A DNA stretch of 64,000 nt from Gracilibacillus ureilyticus (GTDB lineage: Bacteria > Bacillota > Bacilli > Bacillales > Amphibacillaceae). The stretch's first letter is position 1; each line of letters starts with the position of its first letter. The notes under the pieces were generated by a model. It was not told the origin of the DNA, made no database searches, and saw only the letters and a program-made list of their open reading frames with translations. The translations under genes and the position numbers were made by a program. Location of the stretch: positions 38,485-102,484 of the forward strand of contig NZ_FOGL01000006.1 of assembly GCF_900111195.1 (NCBI RefSeq). Reading direction: 5' to 3'. Positions 1 to 8,663 of the stretch are shown here, in pieces.

Positions 1-477
1 CTGCCAAAGCATACATTCTATGTGGATAATTTATATGTTTATACACCACTTGAATATGTGAAATCCCTTTACTATGTAAATGTTGATTTTTATCGCTACT
101 TTATTGGAAGAGAAGATCAATCAGTTCAGGAAAATATTATGATAAAACGAATTGATCAGCAAATAAAGGTAAACAAATTAATGATTAAGCAAGTGGATTT
201 AGATAACATCGATAACGATTATTTAAGACATTATATGTTAAGACATTTAGAGATCGTAACAGTTGTTTCTGCTATACTTCTTATACGGTCAGGCACAGTA
301 GAAAATTTGAAGAAGAAAAAAGATCTGATGAAATTTGTAAAAAGAAATAACTTACAATTATACCGCAGTTTGAAATACGGTATTATGGGCAGACTAATCA
401 ATTTGCCCGGAAGAGCAGGAAGAAGTATTTCGGTTGGAGCTTATAAAATTTCTCAACGATTAGTAGGTTTTAATTAA
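1..477 (+). CDS. C-terminal part of a family 2 glycosyltransferase (5' end outside the window)
   Basis: The reading frame is open from base 1 without a start, so the gene is cut by the window edge and 158 residues remain. The piece looks like the C-terminal tail of family 2 glycosyltransferases that build cell-surface polysaccharides: a YFIGREDQS stretch near residue 38, then a helical region with an MIKRIDQQIK segment, and a basic end. The catalytic GT-A domain is missing here, so donor and acceptor cannot be read. The family call rests on recall of this tail type and is moderately sure. A hairpin terminator follows directly. Confidence 0.6.
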   Translation: MPKHTFYVDNLYVYTPLEYVKSLYYVNVDFYRYFIGREDQSVQENIMIKRIDQQIKVNKLMIKQVDLDNIDNDYLRHYMLRHLEIVTVVSAILLIRSGTVENLKKKKDLMKFVKRNNLQLYRSLKYGIMGRLINLPGRAGRSISVGAYKISQRLVGFN

Positions 478-481
478 TATG

Positions 482-516
482 AAAAGCAGGAATCTATTAC
501 GGTTTCCTGCTTTTTC
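482..516 (+). terminator. Rho-independent terminator after the glycosyltransferase
   Basis: An 11-bp inverted repeat (AAAAGCAGGAA at 482-492 with TTCCTGCTTTT at 504-514) runs into a T tract. It ends the upstream transcript and separates it from the glycoside hydrolase. Confidence 0.85.
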
Positions 517-645
517 TATATTTATCGATAGTAGATAGTAGAAGAATTATGATAATATAATGAATAGAGGTTAGTTGAAAATAAAACTTTTATAAATGGA
601 AATATGATCTTGTCGGAATAACAAATAGATAAACGAGGAATTAAG

Positions 646-3081
646 ATGAAGTATAGAGAACTAATAGCGGAAATGACTTTAGAAGAGAAAGCGTCTTTAA
701 TGTCTGGTAAAGATTATTGGCAAACTGAAAATATTGAACGGCTTGGGATCAACAGTATATTTCTTGCAGATGGTCCTCACGGGATTAGAAGACAGGCTGC
801 CGCTTCGGATAAAATCGGTCTTAATCAGGGTGTTCCGGCAACTTGCTATCCAACAGCTGCTACAGTTGCTAACAGCTGGAATGCAGAATTGGGCGAGAAA
901 GTAGGAGAATATCTCGGTGAAGAAGCAGTATCACAAAAGGTAAATGTTTTACTTGGCCCAGGGATCAATATGAAGAGAAACCCATTATGTGGTAGAAACT
1001 TTGAATATTTCAGCGAGGATCCGTATTTGGCCGGCAAAATGGCTGCTGGATATATTAGAGGCATTCAGTCACATGGTGTGTCAGCATGTGTTAAACACTT
1101 TGCTGTTAATAATCAGGAAGAAAAAAGAATGACAATAGACACGATTGTTGATGAAAGAACTTTAAGAGAAATTTACTTAACGGCATTTGAAATTGCAGTT
1201 AAAGAAGGTAAGACAAAATCTATCATGTCGTCCTATAATAAATTAAACGGGACATATACAAATGAGAATTTCCATTTAATGCAGGAAATATTAAGAGGAG
1301 AATGGGGATACACAGGTACAGTAATTACAGATTGGGGCGGAAGTAATGACCGTATTGAAGGCTTATTAGCAGGGAATGAATTAGAAATGCCTTCAACAGC
1401 AGGTGAAACAGATCGTGAAATAATGGAAGCAATAAAGAATGGGAAGATAAAGGAAGAAGTATTAGATGAATCAGTTGACAGATTACTTGATTTAATATTT
1501 TCCACTGAAGCTGCAATAAATCGCAGTAAAGTTGAAATTGATATAGACAAGCATCATCGAGTTTCACAGAAAGTAGCCGAAGAATCTATCGTTTTGTTGA
1601 AGAATGAAGAGGATATTCTCCCACTGAAATTCGGAAAGAAAGTAGCAGTAATCGGAGAATTCGCTCAAAATGCCCGTTATCAGGGAGCAGGTTCTTCCCT
1701 TGTAAATCCAACCATTCTGGATCATACAATGGATAGCTTCGAAGAATCCGGTATCTTAAGCATTGGGTATGAACCCGGTTTCGAAAGATATGGAAAGAAA
1801 AATAAGCAAATGATTGACAGAGCGTGTGGACTAGCAGAGAAGGCTGATGTTGTCCTATTGTATATCGGACTCGATGAAGTAACAGAAGCTGAAGGATTAG
1901 ATCGAAAAAATATGAAGATTCCGGAAAACCAGATTGATTTGTTACATGCGATTCATGAGGTCAATCAAAACATTATTGCGATTATTTCTTGTGGTTCGGC
2001 GGTAGAAATGCCATGGATAGAAAAAGTAAAGGGCCTGTTGCATGGTTATCTGGGTGGGCAGGCTGGGGCAAGAGCTATCCTGAGAGTGCTATCAGGTGAT
2101 GTAAATCCTTCCGGGAAATTAGCCGAGACATACCCATTGAAATATGAGGATACACCTTCATACAGACATTTCCCCGGCAAAGAGGCAACAGTCGAGTATC
2201 GGGAAGGTCCTTTTATTGGCTATCGCTATTATGATACTGCTGGAGTTGATGTATTATTTCCTTTTGGTTATGGCCTTAGCTATACGACATTCGAGTATTC
2301 GGATATTCAAGTGGATCGGAGCGGGGTAAGTTTCTGTTTAACCAATAGGGGGACAAAAGCTGGAATGGAAGTAGCTCAGCTTTATATCGGATGTAGATCC
2401 GATAAAATTTTCCGTGCAAGTAAAGAACTTAAGGGATTTACAAAAGTATTTATCAATGCGGGTGAATCAAAGACTGTCAGAATACCTTTTGATGATAAAA
2501 CGTTCCGCTATTTTAATATTGAGACAAATCGCTGGGAAAAAGAAAGCGCCCATTATGATATTATGATTGGTTCATCAAGTGCAGACATTCGCTTAGTTGA
2601 TACCGTTTTAATAGAGGGAACAGAAGCCCCAGTGCCATATGATAAAGAAAAGTTATCTGCATACTATTCCGGAAAAGTAAGTAATGTTTCCAAAGATGAA
2701 TTTGAAAATTTAATCGGCCGCAAATTGCCTGATCCGACATGGAACAGGAACAAACCATTAGGATATAATGATACAATAGCCCAATGCCAGTATGCGAAGG
2801 GCCTATTTGGAAGAATCGCCTATCACAGTATCATTTTTACACATCGTTTCCTTTGGAAAATTGGAAAAAGAAGTACAGCAAATATTATAATGATGTCTAT
2901 TTTAAATTTACCATTTAGAGGGATCGCCAGAATGACTGGTGGTGTTGTTAATATGCCAATGTTAGATGGTATTTTAATGATGGTGAACGGGCATTTCTTT
3001 AAGGGGATATGGCATACAATAAAAGAAAAGATAAAATTACGTAAAGTGCTAAAAAGGAAGAATACAAATGTAAGTCAATAA
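646..3081 (+). CDS. Glycoside hydrolase family 3 (beta-glucosidase-like), with a C-terminal extension
   Basis: A GH3 enzyme of 811 residues that should release terminal beta-linked sugars. The N-terminal catalytic barrel (about 10-290) holds the family nucleophile motif VITDWGG with Asp229. An alpha/beta C-terminal domain (about 315-545) follows, then a fibronectin III-like domain (about 575-650). There is no signal peptide, so it probably acts in the cytosol on imported glycosides. The last 120 or so residues go beyond the usual GH3 end. They are hydrophobic in places (near TANIIMMSILNLPF) and finish strongly basic, which is unusual. The ATG has GAGGA 8 bases upstream. It stands alone between two terminators. 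Confidence 0.9.
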   Translation: MKYRELIAEMTLEEKASLMSGKDYWQTENIERLGINSIFLADGPHGIRRQAAASDKIGLNQGVPATCYPTAATVANSWNAELGEKVGEYLGEEAVSQKVNVLLGPGINMKRNPLCGRNFEYFSEDPYLAGKMAAGYIRGIQSHGVSACVKHFAVNNQEEKRMTIDTIVDERTLREIYLTAFEIAVKEGKTKSIMSSYNKLNGTYTNENFHLMQEILRGEWGYTGTVITDWGGSNDRIEGLLAGNELEMPSTAGETDREIMEAIKNGKIKEEVLDESVDRLLDLIFSTEAAINRSKVEIDIDKHHRVSQKVAEESIVLLKNEEDILPLKFGKKVAVIGEFAQNARYQGAGSSLVNPTILDHTMDSFEESGILSIGYEPGFERYGKKNKQMIDRACGLAEKADVVLLYIGLDEVTEAEGLDRKNMKIPENQIDLLHAIHEVNQNIIAIISCGSAVEMPWIEKVKGLLHGYLGGQAGARAILRVLSGDVNPSGKLAETYPLKYEDTPSYRHFPGKEATVEYREGPFIGYRYYDTAGVDVLFPFGYGLSYTTFEYSDIQVDRSGVSFCLTNRGTKAGMEVAQLYIGCRSDKIFRASKELKGFTKVFINAGESKTVRIPFDDKTFRYFNIETNRWEKESAHYDIMIGSSSADIRLVDTVLIEGTEAPVPYDKEKLSAYYSGKVSNVSKDEFENLIGRKLPDPTWNRNKPLGYNDTIAQCQYAKGLFGRIAYHSIIFTHRFLWKIGKRSTANIIMMSILNLPFRGIARMTGGVVNMPMLDGILMMVNGHFFKGIWHTIKEKIKLRKVLKRKNTNVSQ

Positions 3082-3088
3082 AACTGCT

Positions 3089-3136
3089 AAAGTCTAATCA
3101 TTTATTATCAGCAATAGATGGTTGGGCTTTTTTTTA
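3089..3136 (+). terminator. Rho-independent terminator after the GH3 gene
   Basis: A 13-bp stem (3089-3101 with 3118-3130, including several G-U pairs) is followed by an uninterrupted T run. The hairpin is only good in the + direction, which fits the gene it ends. Confidence 0.8.
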
Positions 3137-3163
3137 ACAGTTTTTATGAAAATGTCATTTACA

Positions 3164-3182
3164 AACATACTGTTTGTATGTT
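3164..3182. promoter_or_regulatory. Palindromic operator upstream of the VOC gene
   Basis: A perfect inverted repeat, AACATAC-5 bp-GTATGTT, ends 29 bp before the VOC start. The outer bases extend it imperfectly. The size and symmetry suit a TetR dimer, and a TetR gene lies two genes downstream, so it is the likely ligand. That link is inferred from position. Confidence 0.6.
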
Positions 3183-3211
3183 AAAGTCTGGTTAAGAAGG
3201 AGGCGAAAATT

Positions 3212-3640
3212 ATGAATATAAAATCTTTTTATCCTGTGTTGATGTCAGAGGATGTAGAACTTACCAGTGATTTTTATAAGCACTATTTCGGCTTTAATTC
3301 TGTCTTCCAAGTAGATTGGTATACAAGCTTGAGGCAAGAGAAGGCAGGGTATGAATTAGCTATTATTGATAAGAATCACCAAACAATCCCGGCACAATTT
3401 AGTAAACATGTTCAAGGATTGATTCTGAATTTTGAAGTGGAAAATGTGGACGAGGTCTATGCCAATCTAATCAGACAAGCAAAACTTCCTCTGCATATGG
3501 ATATCAGGGATGAAGAATTTGGACAAAGACACTTTATTACAAGTGACCCGGATGGTGTGTTAATCGATATCATAAAAATCATCCCGCCCTCACAGACTTT
3601 TCATGAACATTACAAGGAAAGTATCTGGATGGATGACTAA
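3212..3640 (+). CDS. VOC/glyoxalase superfamily protein
   Basis: A 142-residue protein with the paired beta-alpha-beta-beta-beta layout of the vicinal oxygen chelate fold. It opens with [20 protein letters not shown], has a central [12 protein letters not shown] helix, and ends with the [10 protein letters not shown] strand. Members bind metals, small drugs or thiol adducts; the substrate here is not evident. The ribosome site AAGGAGG lies about 10 bases before the ATG. The palindrome upstream and the TetR and CPBP genes downstream suggest a small TetR-controlled stress or drug-response group. Confidence 0.8.
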   Translation: MNIKSFYPVLMSEDVELTSDFYKHYFGFNSVFQVDWYTSLRQEKAGYELAIIDKNHQTIPAQFSKHVQGLILNFEVENVDEVYANLIRQAKLPLHMDIRDEEFGQRHFITSDPDGVLIDIIKIIPPSQTFHEHYKESIWMDD

Positions 3641-3783
3641 TTAATGAAAAAAGCCACTGAGGATTATTGGATTACTTTAGTGAGAATGTTGTGAATCAAA
3701 TTTATTTTACTGAGATATATAAAATGGTGCCACAGCATTAATCAAGATAATAGCAAATGATGTAAGAAAGGTTGGAAGGCAAC

Positions 3784-4377
3784 ATGAGAAAAAGCAGGGA
3801 AGAAACAGAATTAACGGTCCAAAAGCTGAAAGAGATCGCTAAATTTCATTTTATTGAAAAGGGATATGCCCAGGTTGCTTTGGAGGATATTGTAAAGGAT
3901 GCTAATTTAACGAGGGGTGCGCTTTATCATCATTTTAAAAATAAACAAGCACTTTTTTTAGCTGTTTTTGAATCAATCCAAAGGGATGTCGCGGAATATG
4001 TGGAAGCTGAAGCCGGAAAAAGTGATGATCTGTGGGAACAACTTATAAATGGATGTCGCGCATTTCTAACTGCTGCAACCGAAGCAAATAATGTGAAGAT
4101 TTTGTTAATCGATGGTCCATCAGTGTTAGGGTGGGGTGTTTTTCGCGAAATGGACGAGAAATATTCCATGAATTCATTAAGAGAGCAACTTATATATTTG
4201 CAGGAAAATAATCAATTGAAGGAAATAAGCATTGATGCGGTAACACACAGTTTGTCTGGTGCAATGAATGAAGCAGCACTATGGATAGCAGAACAGCGAG
4301 ACCGACAAAAGAGAATAGGGGAAGCTGTAGATACAATCATACTTTTATTAGAGGGAGTTAAAAACGAAACAACCTAA
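3784..4377 (+). CDS. TetR/AcrR family transcriptional regulator
   Basis: A repressor-type protein of 197 residues with an N-terminal helix-turn-helix: FIEKGYAQVALEDI, then ANLTRGALYHHFKNK, the classic TetR recognition helix. The C-terminal ligand domain is variable and its inducer cannot be predicted. The ATG at 3784 is preferred because GGAAGG lies 4 bases upstream; a TTG at 3772 would have almost no spacing. It lies 17-20 bp before the CPBP gene and probably shares its transcript. The palindrome at 3164-3182 is the best candidate operator. Confidence 0.85.
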   Translation: MRKSREETELTVQKLKEIAKFHFIEKGYAQVALEDIVKDANLTRGALYHHFKNKQALFLAVFESIQRDVAEYVEAEAGKSDDLWEQLINGCRAFLTAATEANNVKILLIDGPSVLGWGVFREMDEKYSMNSLREQLIYLQENNQLKEISIDAVTHSLSGAMNEAALWIAEQRDRQKRIGEAVDTIILLLEGVKNETT

Positions 4378-4397
4378 AAGAAAGGTGTGTTTTAGTG

Positions 4398-5207
4398 ATG
4401 GAGGGAAAGCATCAATTAAGATCAAAGATATTAACCAGGATTGCAATTGTTTTTGTAGTGACGAACATTATCTGGTTAGTAACGAGTATGTCTAGTAACC
4501 TATACAGCAATGAAAATTACGCTCGTACCACCCATTTTTTAATGGGGCTTTTTATATCTTTTCTTATAATTCTTCTTTTATTGTTTGTCTGTAAAAAAGG
4601 CAATACATCATGGTCCAATATTGGCTTTGCGAAGAGTTTGAAGGTGAATTTTATCGCGGTTACTCTGGGGATAGCTATTTGGTTAATTCCCGCATTAATT
4701 GGCACATTATTACTGCAAACTATCGGACTGGTCGATATTGGTCTCCAGTCTGGCTGGGGAGAGATTATCGGGAATCTTTTGTTTTTATTTCTGGCGGTCT
4801 TTTTAATTGAAGCATTGCCTGAAGAACTTATTTTTAGAGGGTATATATTCTCACAGCTTCAAAAGTTGTTTCCGGATAATGTTGTGATTTTACTGCAAGT
4901 GATGCTGTTTACATTATTTGCTTACTTAATAGGTTCAATCTATTCATTGGAACAGCTGATGTTCATTCCTGGATTTGCTTTTATTCTTGGATATTTCCGG
5001 GCAATATCAAAAAATATATGGGTTCCAATCGGCTTCCACTTAGCAATAATGACAGGTACACAACTGTTGGGACCCCTTCACAACCATTTTGTAATAAGTA
5101 ACTTTTTCACACTTCAATTTGCAGCATTCATATTATTCCCAAGCGCTATAGGGGCAATTGTGTTAAATTATCAATTTGACAAAAGAAAAAGCATAGCTTT
5201 AAATTAA
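4398..5207 (+). CDS. CPBP family intramembrane protease-like protein
   Basis: A polytopic membrane protein of about 269 residues with roughly seven or eight hydrophobic segments. The CPBP (CAAX protease/bacteriocin-processing) motif EELIFRG is intact near residue 141. The second and third motifs, normally FxxxH and HxxxN/D, look degraded: the FTLFAY segment lacks the His, and the HLAIM segment has Met where Asn or Asp is expected. It may therefore be a non-catalytic member. GTG at 4395 is an alternative start; both share AGAAAGGTG. It follows the TetR gene closely and is probably co-transcribed. Confidence 0.75.
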   Translation: MEGKHQLRSKILTRIAIVFVVTNIIWLVTSMSSNLYSNENYARTTHFLMGLFISFLIILLLLFVCKKGNTSWSNIGFAKSLKVNFIAVTLGIAIWLIPALIGTLLLQTIGLVDIGLQSGWGEIIGNLLFLFLAVFLIEALPEELIFRGYIFSQLQKLFPDNVVILLQVMLFTLFAYLIGSIYSLEQLMFIPGFAFILGYFRAISKNIWVPIGFHLAIMTGTQLLGPLHNHFVISNFFTLQFAAFILFPSAIGAIVLNYQFDKRKSIALN

Positions 5208-5309
5208 GGCGTATTAAATAATATTTTGAAACTCCCATATAACCTGGAGGGTTGTTAATAAACGAACGGATTTCGAAAGAATATACAAGAGAGAAGACTA
5301 AGGGCTCGC

Positions 5310-6182
5310 TTAGTCCTCAAAAGTTAAGTTAATTGGTTCGTCCAAAAGCACTTGTCCAAAATCAATGTGGGTGGTCGGTGTACTTTCATCTGCTTCTTCT
5401 AGTTTAAAATTGTCCACCCATACTTTCCCGGTTCCATATAAGAGGACACCAAAGGAAATAATAGCACTTTGTTCTGGTACATCTAAAACAATCGAATATG
5501 GAGTCCAATTCGTTGTACCAGCAATTGGGCGATCATTCATATTATCGAATTGAAGTATATCCTCTGATTTATTATCAATCCTCATCCACATTCCAGCATA
5601 CTCGGCAACATCTTCAGTTTTTAGGAATCCAGTAAGTTTTAATCTTTTTCCAATATACTTATCTGCCTTAAATTGCTGCATCATTGTTCCAAAATCACCG
5701 GGATTATTAGCTTTTGACCGAAAAAAGCCCGCCGCTTTTCCCTGATGAACAGTCTTATAGTCTAGATCGAGTTCATAGTTATAGGGATTGCTTCCACTTA
5801 AAAACCAGCCTTTTATTTTCTCTTCCACGACTAATTCCTCCTTTTTCTCAAACATTTCTCTCATTACTTTACGATATCGCCCTGGCGGTATATGAAATAA
5901 TTGCTTAAATGCTCTTGTGAACGCCTCTTGTGAATCAAATTGGTAGTAAAGAGCGATGGTTAAGACATTTTCATCCGAATGAATTAGTGAGCTGGCGGCA
6001 TTTGTCAATCGTCTGAGACGGATATATTTCGAAAAGGAAATGCCAAGTTCAGACTGAAATACTCGGTGAAAATGAAATTTTGAAAAGCTGGCAATACCGG
6101 CAACATCATCCGCAGTTATAGGTTCGTGTAAATGCTCTTCAATCCAGTCAATAGTTCTCTGGATAATCCTTTCATATTTCAA
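5310..6182 (-). CDS. AraC family regulator with a C-terminal ligand-binding-like beta domain
   Basis: A regulator of 290 residues. The two AraC helix-turn-helix motifs are at the N-terminus (about 5-100), including ASFSKFHFHRVFQSELG and the YYQFDSQEAFTRAFKQLF signature. The rest, from about residue 125, resembles a jelly-roll carbohydrate-binding fold, with a GWFLSGSNPYNYEL start and a KVWVDNFKLEE end as in CBM4/9-like domains. It probably senses a sugar-like or small ligand directly. The TTG at 6182 is chosen because AAGGAGGTG lies 5 bases upstream; a TTG at 6212 has no such site. It is monocistronic and its target is unknown. Confidence 0.8.
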   Translation of the reverse strand: MKYERIIQRTIDWIEEHLHEPITADDVAGIASFSKFHFHRVFQSELGISFSKYIRLRRLTNAASSLIHSDENVLTIALYYQFDSQEAFTRAFKQLFHIPPGRYRKVMREMFEKKEELVVEEKIKGWFLSGSNPYNYELDLDYKTVHQGKAAGFFRSKANNPGDFGTMMQQFKADKYIGKRLKLTGFLKTEDVAEYAGMWMRIDNKSEDILQFDNMNDRPIAGTTNWTPYSIVLDVPEQSAIISFGVLLYGTGKVWVDNFKLEEADESTPTTHIDFGQVLLDEPINLTFED

Positions 6183-6290
6183 TATTTCACCTCCTTGATC
6201 ATATAATAGCAAATCTGTAAAAGAGATATTTGATAATTATTGCTATAATCCATAAAAGCAATGTATGCCCGAATAGCGGACCATTGCCAC

Positions 6291-6535
6291 CTTGTGATGA
6301 TGAAACGCCATTTATTCATCCCAACGCTGGGTTATTCTCCTTGTTCAGATGAATAATCCCTTCCTATTCATCGCAACAGGGTTACATGCTCCGTCTTGTG
6401 ATGATGAAACGCCATTTGTTCATCCCAAAGCTGGGTTATTCTCGTTGTTCAGATGAATAATCCCTTCCTATTCATCGCAACAGGGTTACATACTCCGTCT
6501 TGTGATGATGAAACGCCATTTATTCACCCCAACGC
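6291..6535. repeat. 104-bp tandem repeat, two full copies and a partial third
   Basis: Copies start at 6291, 6395 and 6499, each with CTTGTGATGATGAAACGCC, a period of exactly 104 bp. The two full copies differ at about four positions. The third stops after some 37 bp at a G-rich run (6536-6546). Each full copy holds nested inverted repeats: GATGAATA at 6348-6355 can pair with TATTCATC at 6365-6372 or with TATTCATC at 6313-6320. The rest of the 460-bp gap between the AraC gene and yvbH shows only the yvbH terminator. The period is not a multiple of three and no convincing gene crosses the repeat. Confidence 0.9.
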
Positions 6536-6554
6536 GGCGGGGGGGCTCCTTAAT

Positions 6555-6590
6555 AAACAAAAAATCCGAACACTCACGTTCGGATTAGAA
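6555..6590 (-). terminator. Rho-independent terminator after yvbH
   Basis: A 9-bp perfect stem (6563-6571 with 6578-6586) is followed, on the minus strand, by TTTTTTGTTTATT. It sits about 55 bp beyond the yvbH stop. Confidence 0.85.
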
Positions 6591-6642
6591 TGTAACACTA
6601 ATATAATATTTACTCGCTCTCTATGTATGTGGAGGTATAGTT

Positions 6643-7257
6643 CTAGTTCTGGATATACTTATCGAATACCTCACTGAAATCTTTCTGTGTGTTTTGATTA
6701 TATGCAGTATTTAACCAGTCGTTAGCAAATTTGGTTGCTTTTTCGAATTCGGTGGAAATAGTTCCATCATGGAATCTGTTATCAGTAAATAAAAATTTTG
6801 ATAACTCAAGGCTCTCTTTTGCATAATCTTTCATTCTTTCATTCTCATCCTGAATATGGGAGATAGCAATTAAAGACTTATACAGGTCAGCTATTGCTTC
6901 TCCTTCCCGCTTGTCAATATCTACTGAGATAGACTGACCGCCTATTGAGAATTTAATCTCTAAATCTAAATCAATGGTTCCAGCAGTTTCAACAGATACA
7001 TTTTTAATAGGGAATCGGTAGTATTCATAGCGGTAAATGTTCCGTTTGCTGCTTGTTGCCTTTTCACCGTCTAAGTGAATTAATGCACGATTGGTAAAAC
7101 AATACTCATCAGATTTCGATTTAATGAGAAAGTGAATTTTCTCCCCGTCTTCATGTAAAACATAGTCATCTGACTCGGTTTTATCAAAATCTTCCGGATT
7201 AATAATTTTGCCAATATCACTTAAACCTAATGCATCACTAGCAATCTTTTTAAACAT
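6643..7257 (-). CDS. yvbH: YvbH-like PH-domain protein
   Basis: A 204-residue cytosolic protein that closely matches Bacillus subtilis YvbH as recalled: it begins MFKKIASDALGLSDIGKI and has DEYCFTNRALIH and SSKRNIYRY. Residues about 10-125 form the bacterial PH-like domain, and the helical C-terminus corresponds to the YvbH-like oligomerisation region. The molecular function of the family is not established. The start has GGAGGAG upstream. It is monocistronic with its own terminator. Confidence 0.9.
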   Translation of the reverse strand: MFKKIASDALGLSDIGKIINPEDFDKTESDDYVLHEDGEKIHFLIKSKSDEYCFTNRALIHLDGEKATSSKRNIYRYEYYRFPIKNVSVETAGTIDLDLEIKFSIGGQSISVDIDKREGEAIADLYKSLIAISHIQDENERMKDYAKESLELSKFLFTDNRFHDGTISTEFEKATKFANDWLNTAYNQNTQKDFSEVFDKYIQN

Positions 7258-7393
7258 AAAGCAGCTCCTCCTTCAAAATTTATACATATATTTACATTCT
7301 ATCGTAAAATACAAATAATAAAAACGTAGTATCTCCAAAATAAGCCAATAGTCTCAGTGATGGAGAAATGAAATTTGTAAAGTTCAAGTTCCA

Positions 7394-7422
7394 CTTACAG
7401 CTCGTTTTAAAATCTGTATAAT
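7394..7422 (+). promoter_or_regulatory. Sigma-A type promoter for the TRAP operon
   Basis: CTTACA (7394-7399), a 17-bp spacer and TATAAT (7417-7422) stand 70 bp before the binding-protein start. Two inverted repeats lie just downstream: TGTTTC with GAAACA (7432-7450) and GTATG with CATAC (7453-7465). Either could be an operator; the regulator is unknown. Confidence 0.65.
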
Positions 7423-7492
7423 GTGATGAATGTTTCTAAACTTTGAAACATAGTATGAGACATACACTACATTCTTAATGGGGGTATGTTTA

Positions 7493-8557
7493 ATGAAAAA
7501 GGGAAATATATTCGTCCTGCTTCTTTCCTTTTTAGTGATGTCATTTGTTCTTATTGCGTGTGGATCAGATAATTCCGGGAATGAGACTGAACCGGAAGAA
7601 CCGGCTGATACGTCAGAGAACACAGCAGAGGATGAAACAGATGGGAATAAAGAAGTGGCAGAAGAAGAAACTGAAGAACAGTCGTTTGATTTTTTAAGTA
7701 TGTTAACAGGTGGTACAAGCGGAACCTACTATCCGCTTGGTGGAGAAATGGCCTCAACAATTACGGATGCGACAGGGATTCAGACAGATGCACTCTCATC
7801 GAATGCATCAGCAGATAATGTGGTTGCACTGCAAAATGAGGAAGCAGAATTAGCTTTTGTTCAGACTGATGTAATGGATCATGCAGTAAATGGTATTAAT
7901 GCTTTTGATGGGAATCCGGTAGAAAATGTTCAGGCAATTGGTTCACTTTACCCTGAAACGATCCAAATTGTAACAAAAAAGGACTCCGGCATTGCCTCAG
8001 TTGAAGACCTGGCTGGAAAGAAAGTATCTGTTGGGGCTCCAGGCTCGGGAACATATATTAATGCGGAACAAATATTAGAAATCTACGGAATGACAATGGA
8101 TGATATTGAAGCACAAAATCTTGATTTCAGTGAATCAACTGGTGGAATTCAGGATGGAAATATTGATGCGGCATTTATTACATCAGGTACACCGACAGGG
8201 GCTGTTGAAGGACTTTCTGCGACTGTAGATGTAGCAATTGTACCAATAGAAGAGGATAAGATTGAAGCATTAATCGAGCAGTATCCTTTCTATGCGAAGG
8301 ATACAATTGCAGCAGGAACTTACGGATTGGAGGAAGACGTTGTTACAGTTGCGGTTTTGGCGATGTTAGCAGTTACAGATAACATCCCTGAAGAGTTAGG
8401 ATATGAAATTACAAAAGCTATTTATGAAAATGCAGAATCTATGGCTCATGACAAAGCTTCCTTTATCACTGTTGATTCAGCTTTGGATGGAATCGGTATA
8501 GAGCTACATCCGGGAGCGAAAAAATACTTCGATGAACAGGGAATCGCCCAGGAATAA
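7493..8557 (+). CDS. TAXI family TRAP transporter solute-binding lipoprotein
   Basis: The extracellular receptor of a TRAP importer, 354 residues from the ATG at 7493, which has GGGGGT upstream; the earlier ATG at 7478 has no ribosome site. A lipoprotein signal ends at the LIAC lipobox with Cys23, followed by a long acidic linker (to about 65). The TAXI domain starts at LTGGTSGTYYPLGG and includes SVGAPGSGTY. TAXI proteins bind dicarboxylates or amino acids such as glutamate; the exact ligand cannot be read. It heads an operon with DUF1850 and the fused permease. A strong hairpin after the stop probably keeps the receptor in excess. Confidence 0.92.
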   Translation: MKKGNIFVLLLSFLVMSFVLIACGSDNSGNETEPEEPADTSENTAEDETDGNKEVAEEETEEQSFDFLSMLTGGTSGTYYPLGGEMASTITDATGIQTDALSSNASADNVVALQNEEAELAFVQTDVMDHAVNGINAFDGNPVENVQAIGSLYPETIQIVTKKDSGIASVEDLAGKKVSVGAPGSGTYINAEQILEIYGMTMDDIEAQNLDFSESTGGIQDGNIDAAFITSGTPTGAVEGLSATVDVAIVPIEEDKIEALIEQYPFYAKDTIAAGTYGLEEDVVTVAVLAMLAVTDNIPEELGYEITKAIYENAESMAHDKASFITVDSALDGIGIELHPGAKKYFDEQGIAQE

Positions 8558-8569
8558 CAGCTTTACCAT

Positions 8570-8601
8570 AATAGTCGACTGTTGATAAACAGTCGGCTAT
8601 T
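8570..8601 (+). terminator. Intercistronic stem-loop after the TAXI receptor gene
   Basis: A 14-bp stem (8570-8583 with 8588-8601, one G-U pair) and a 4-base loop, with no good T run. It is more likely a partial terminator or an mRNA-stabilising structure than a full stop, because the partner genes follow at once. Confidence 0.65.
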
Positions 8602-8663
8602 TCATAACAGAAAAATCTTCAACCAGCATGGAATGATGAATTTTGAAAAAAAGAGGGTTTACA

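Noticed and set aside
6291..6535. CRISPR-like array
   Set aside because: The repeat unit is 104 bp, copies are directly adjacent with no unique spacers, and no cas gene is near.
6453..6677. 74-codon open frame on the + strand across the repeat
   Set aside because: It runs through repeat copy and terminator sequence, has no proper ribosome site and ends inside the yvbH gene on the other strand.
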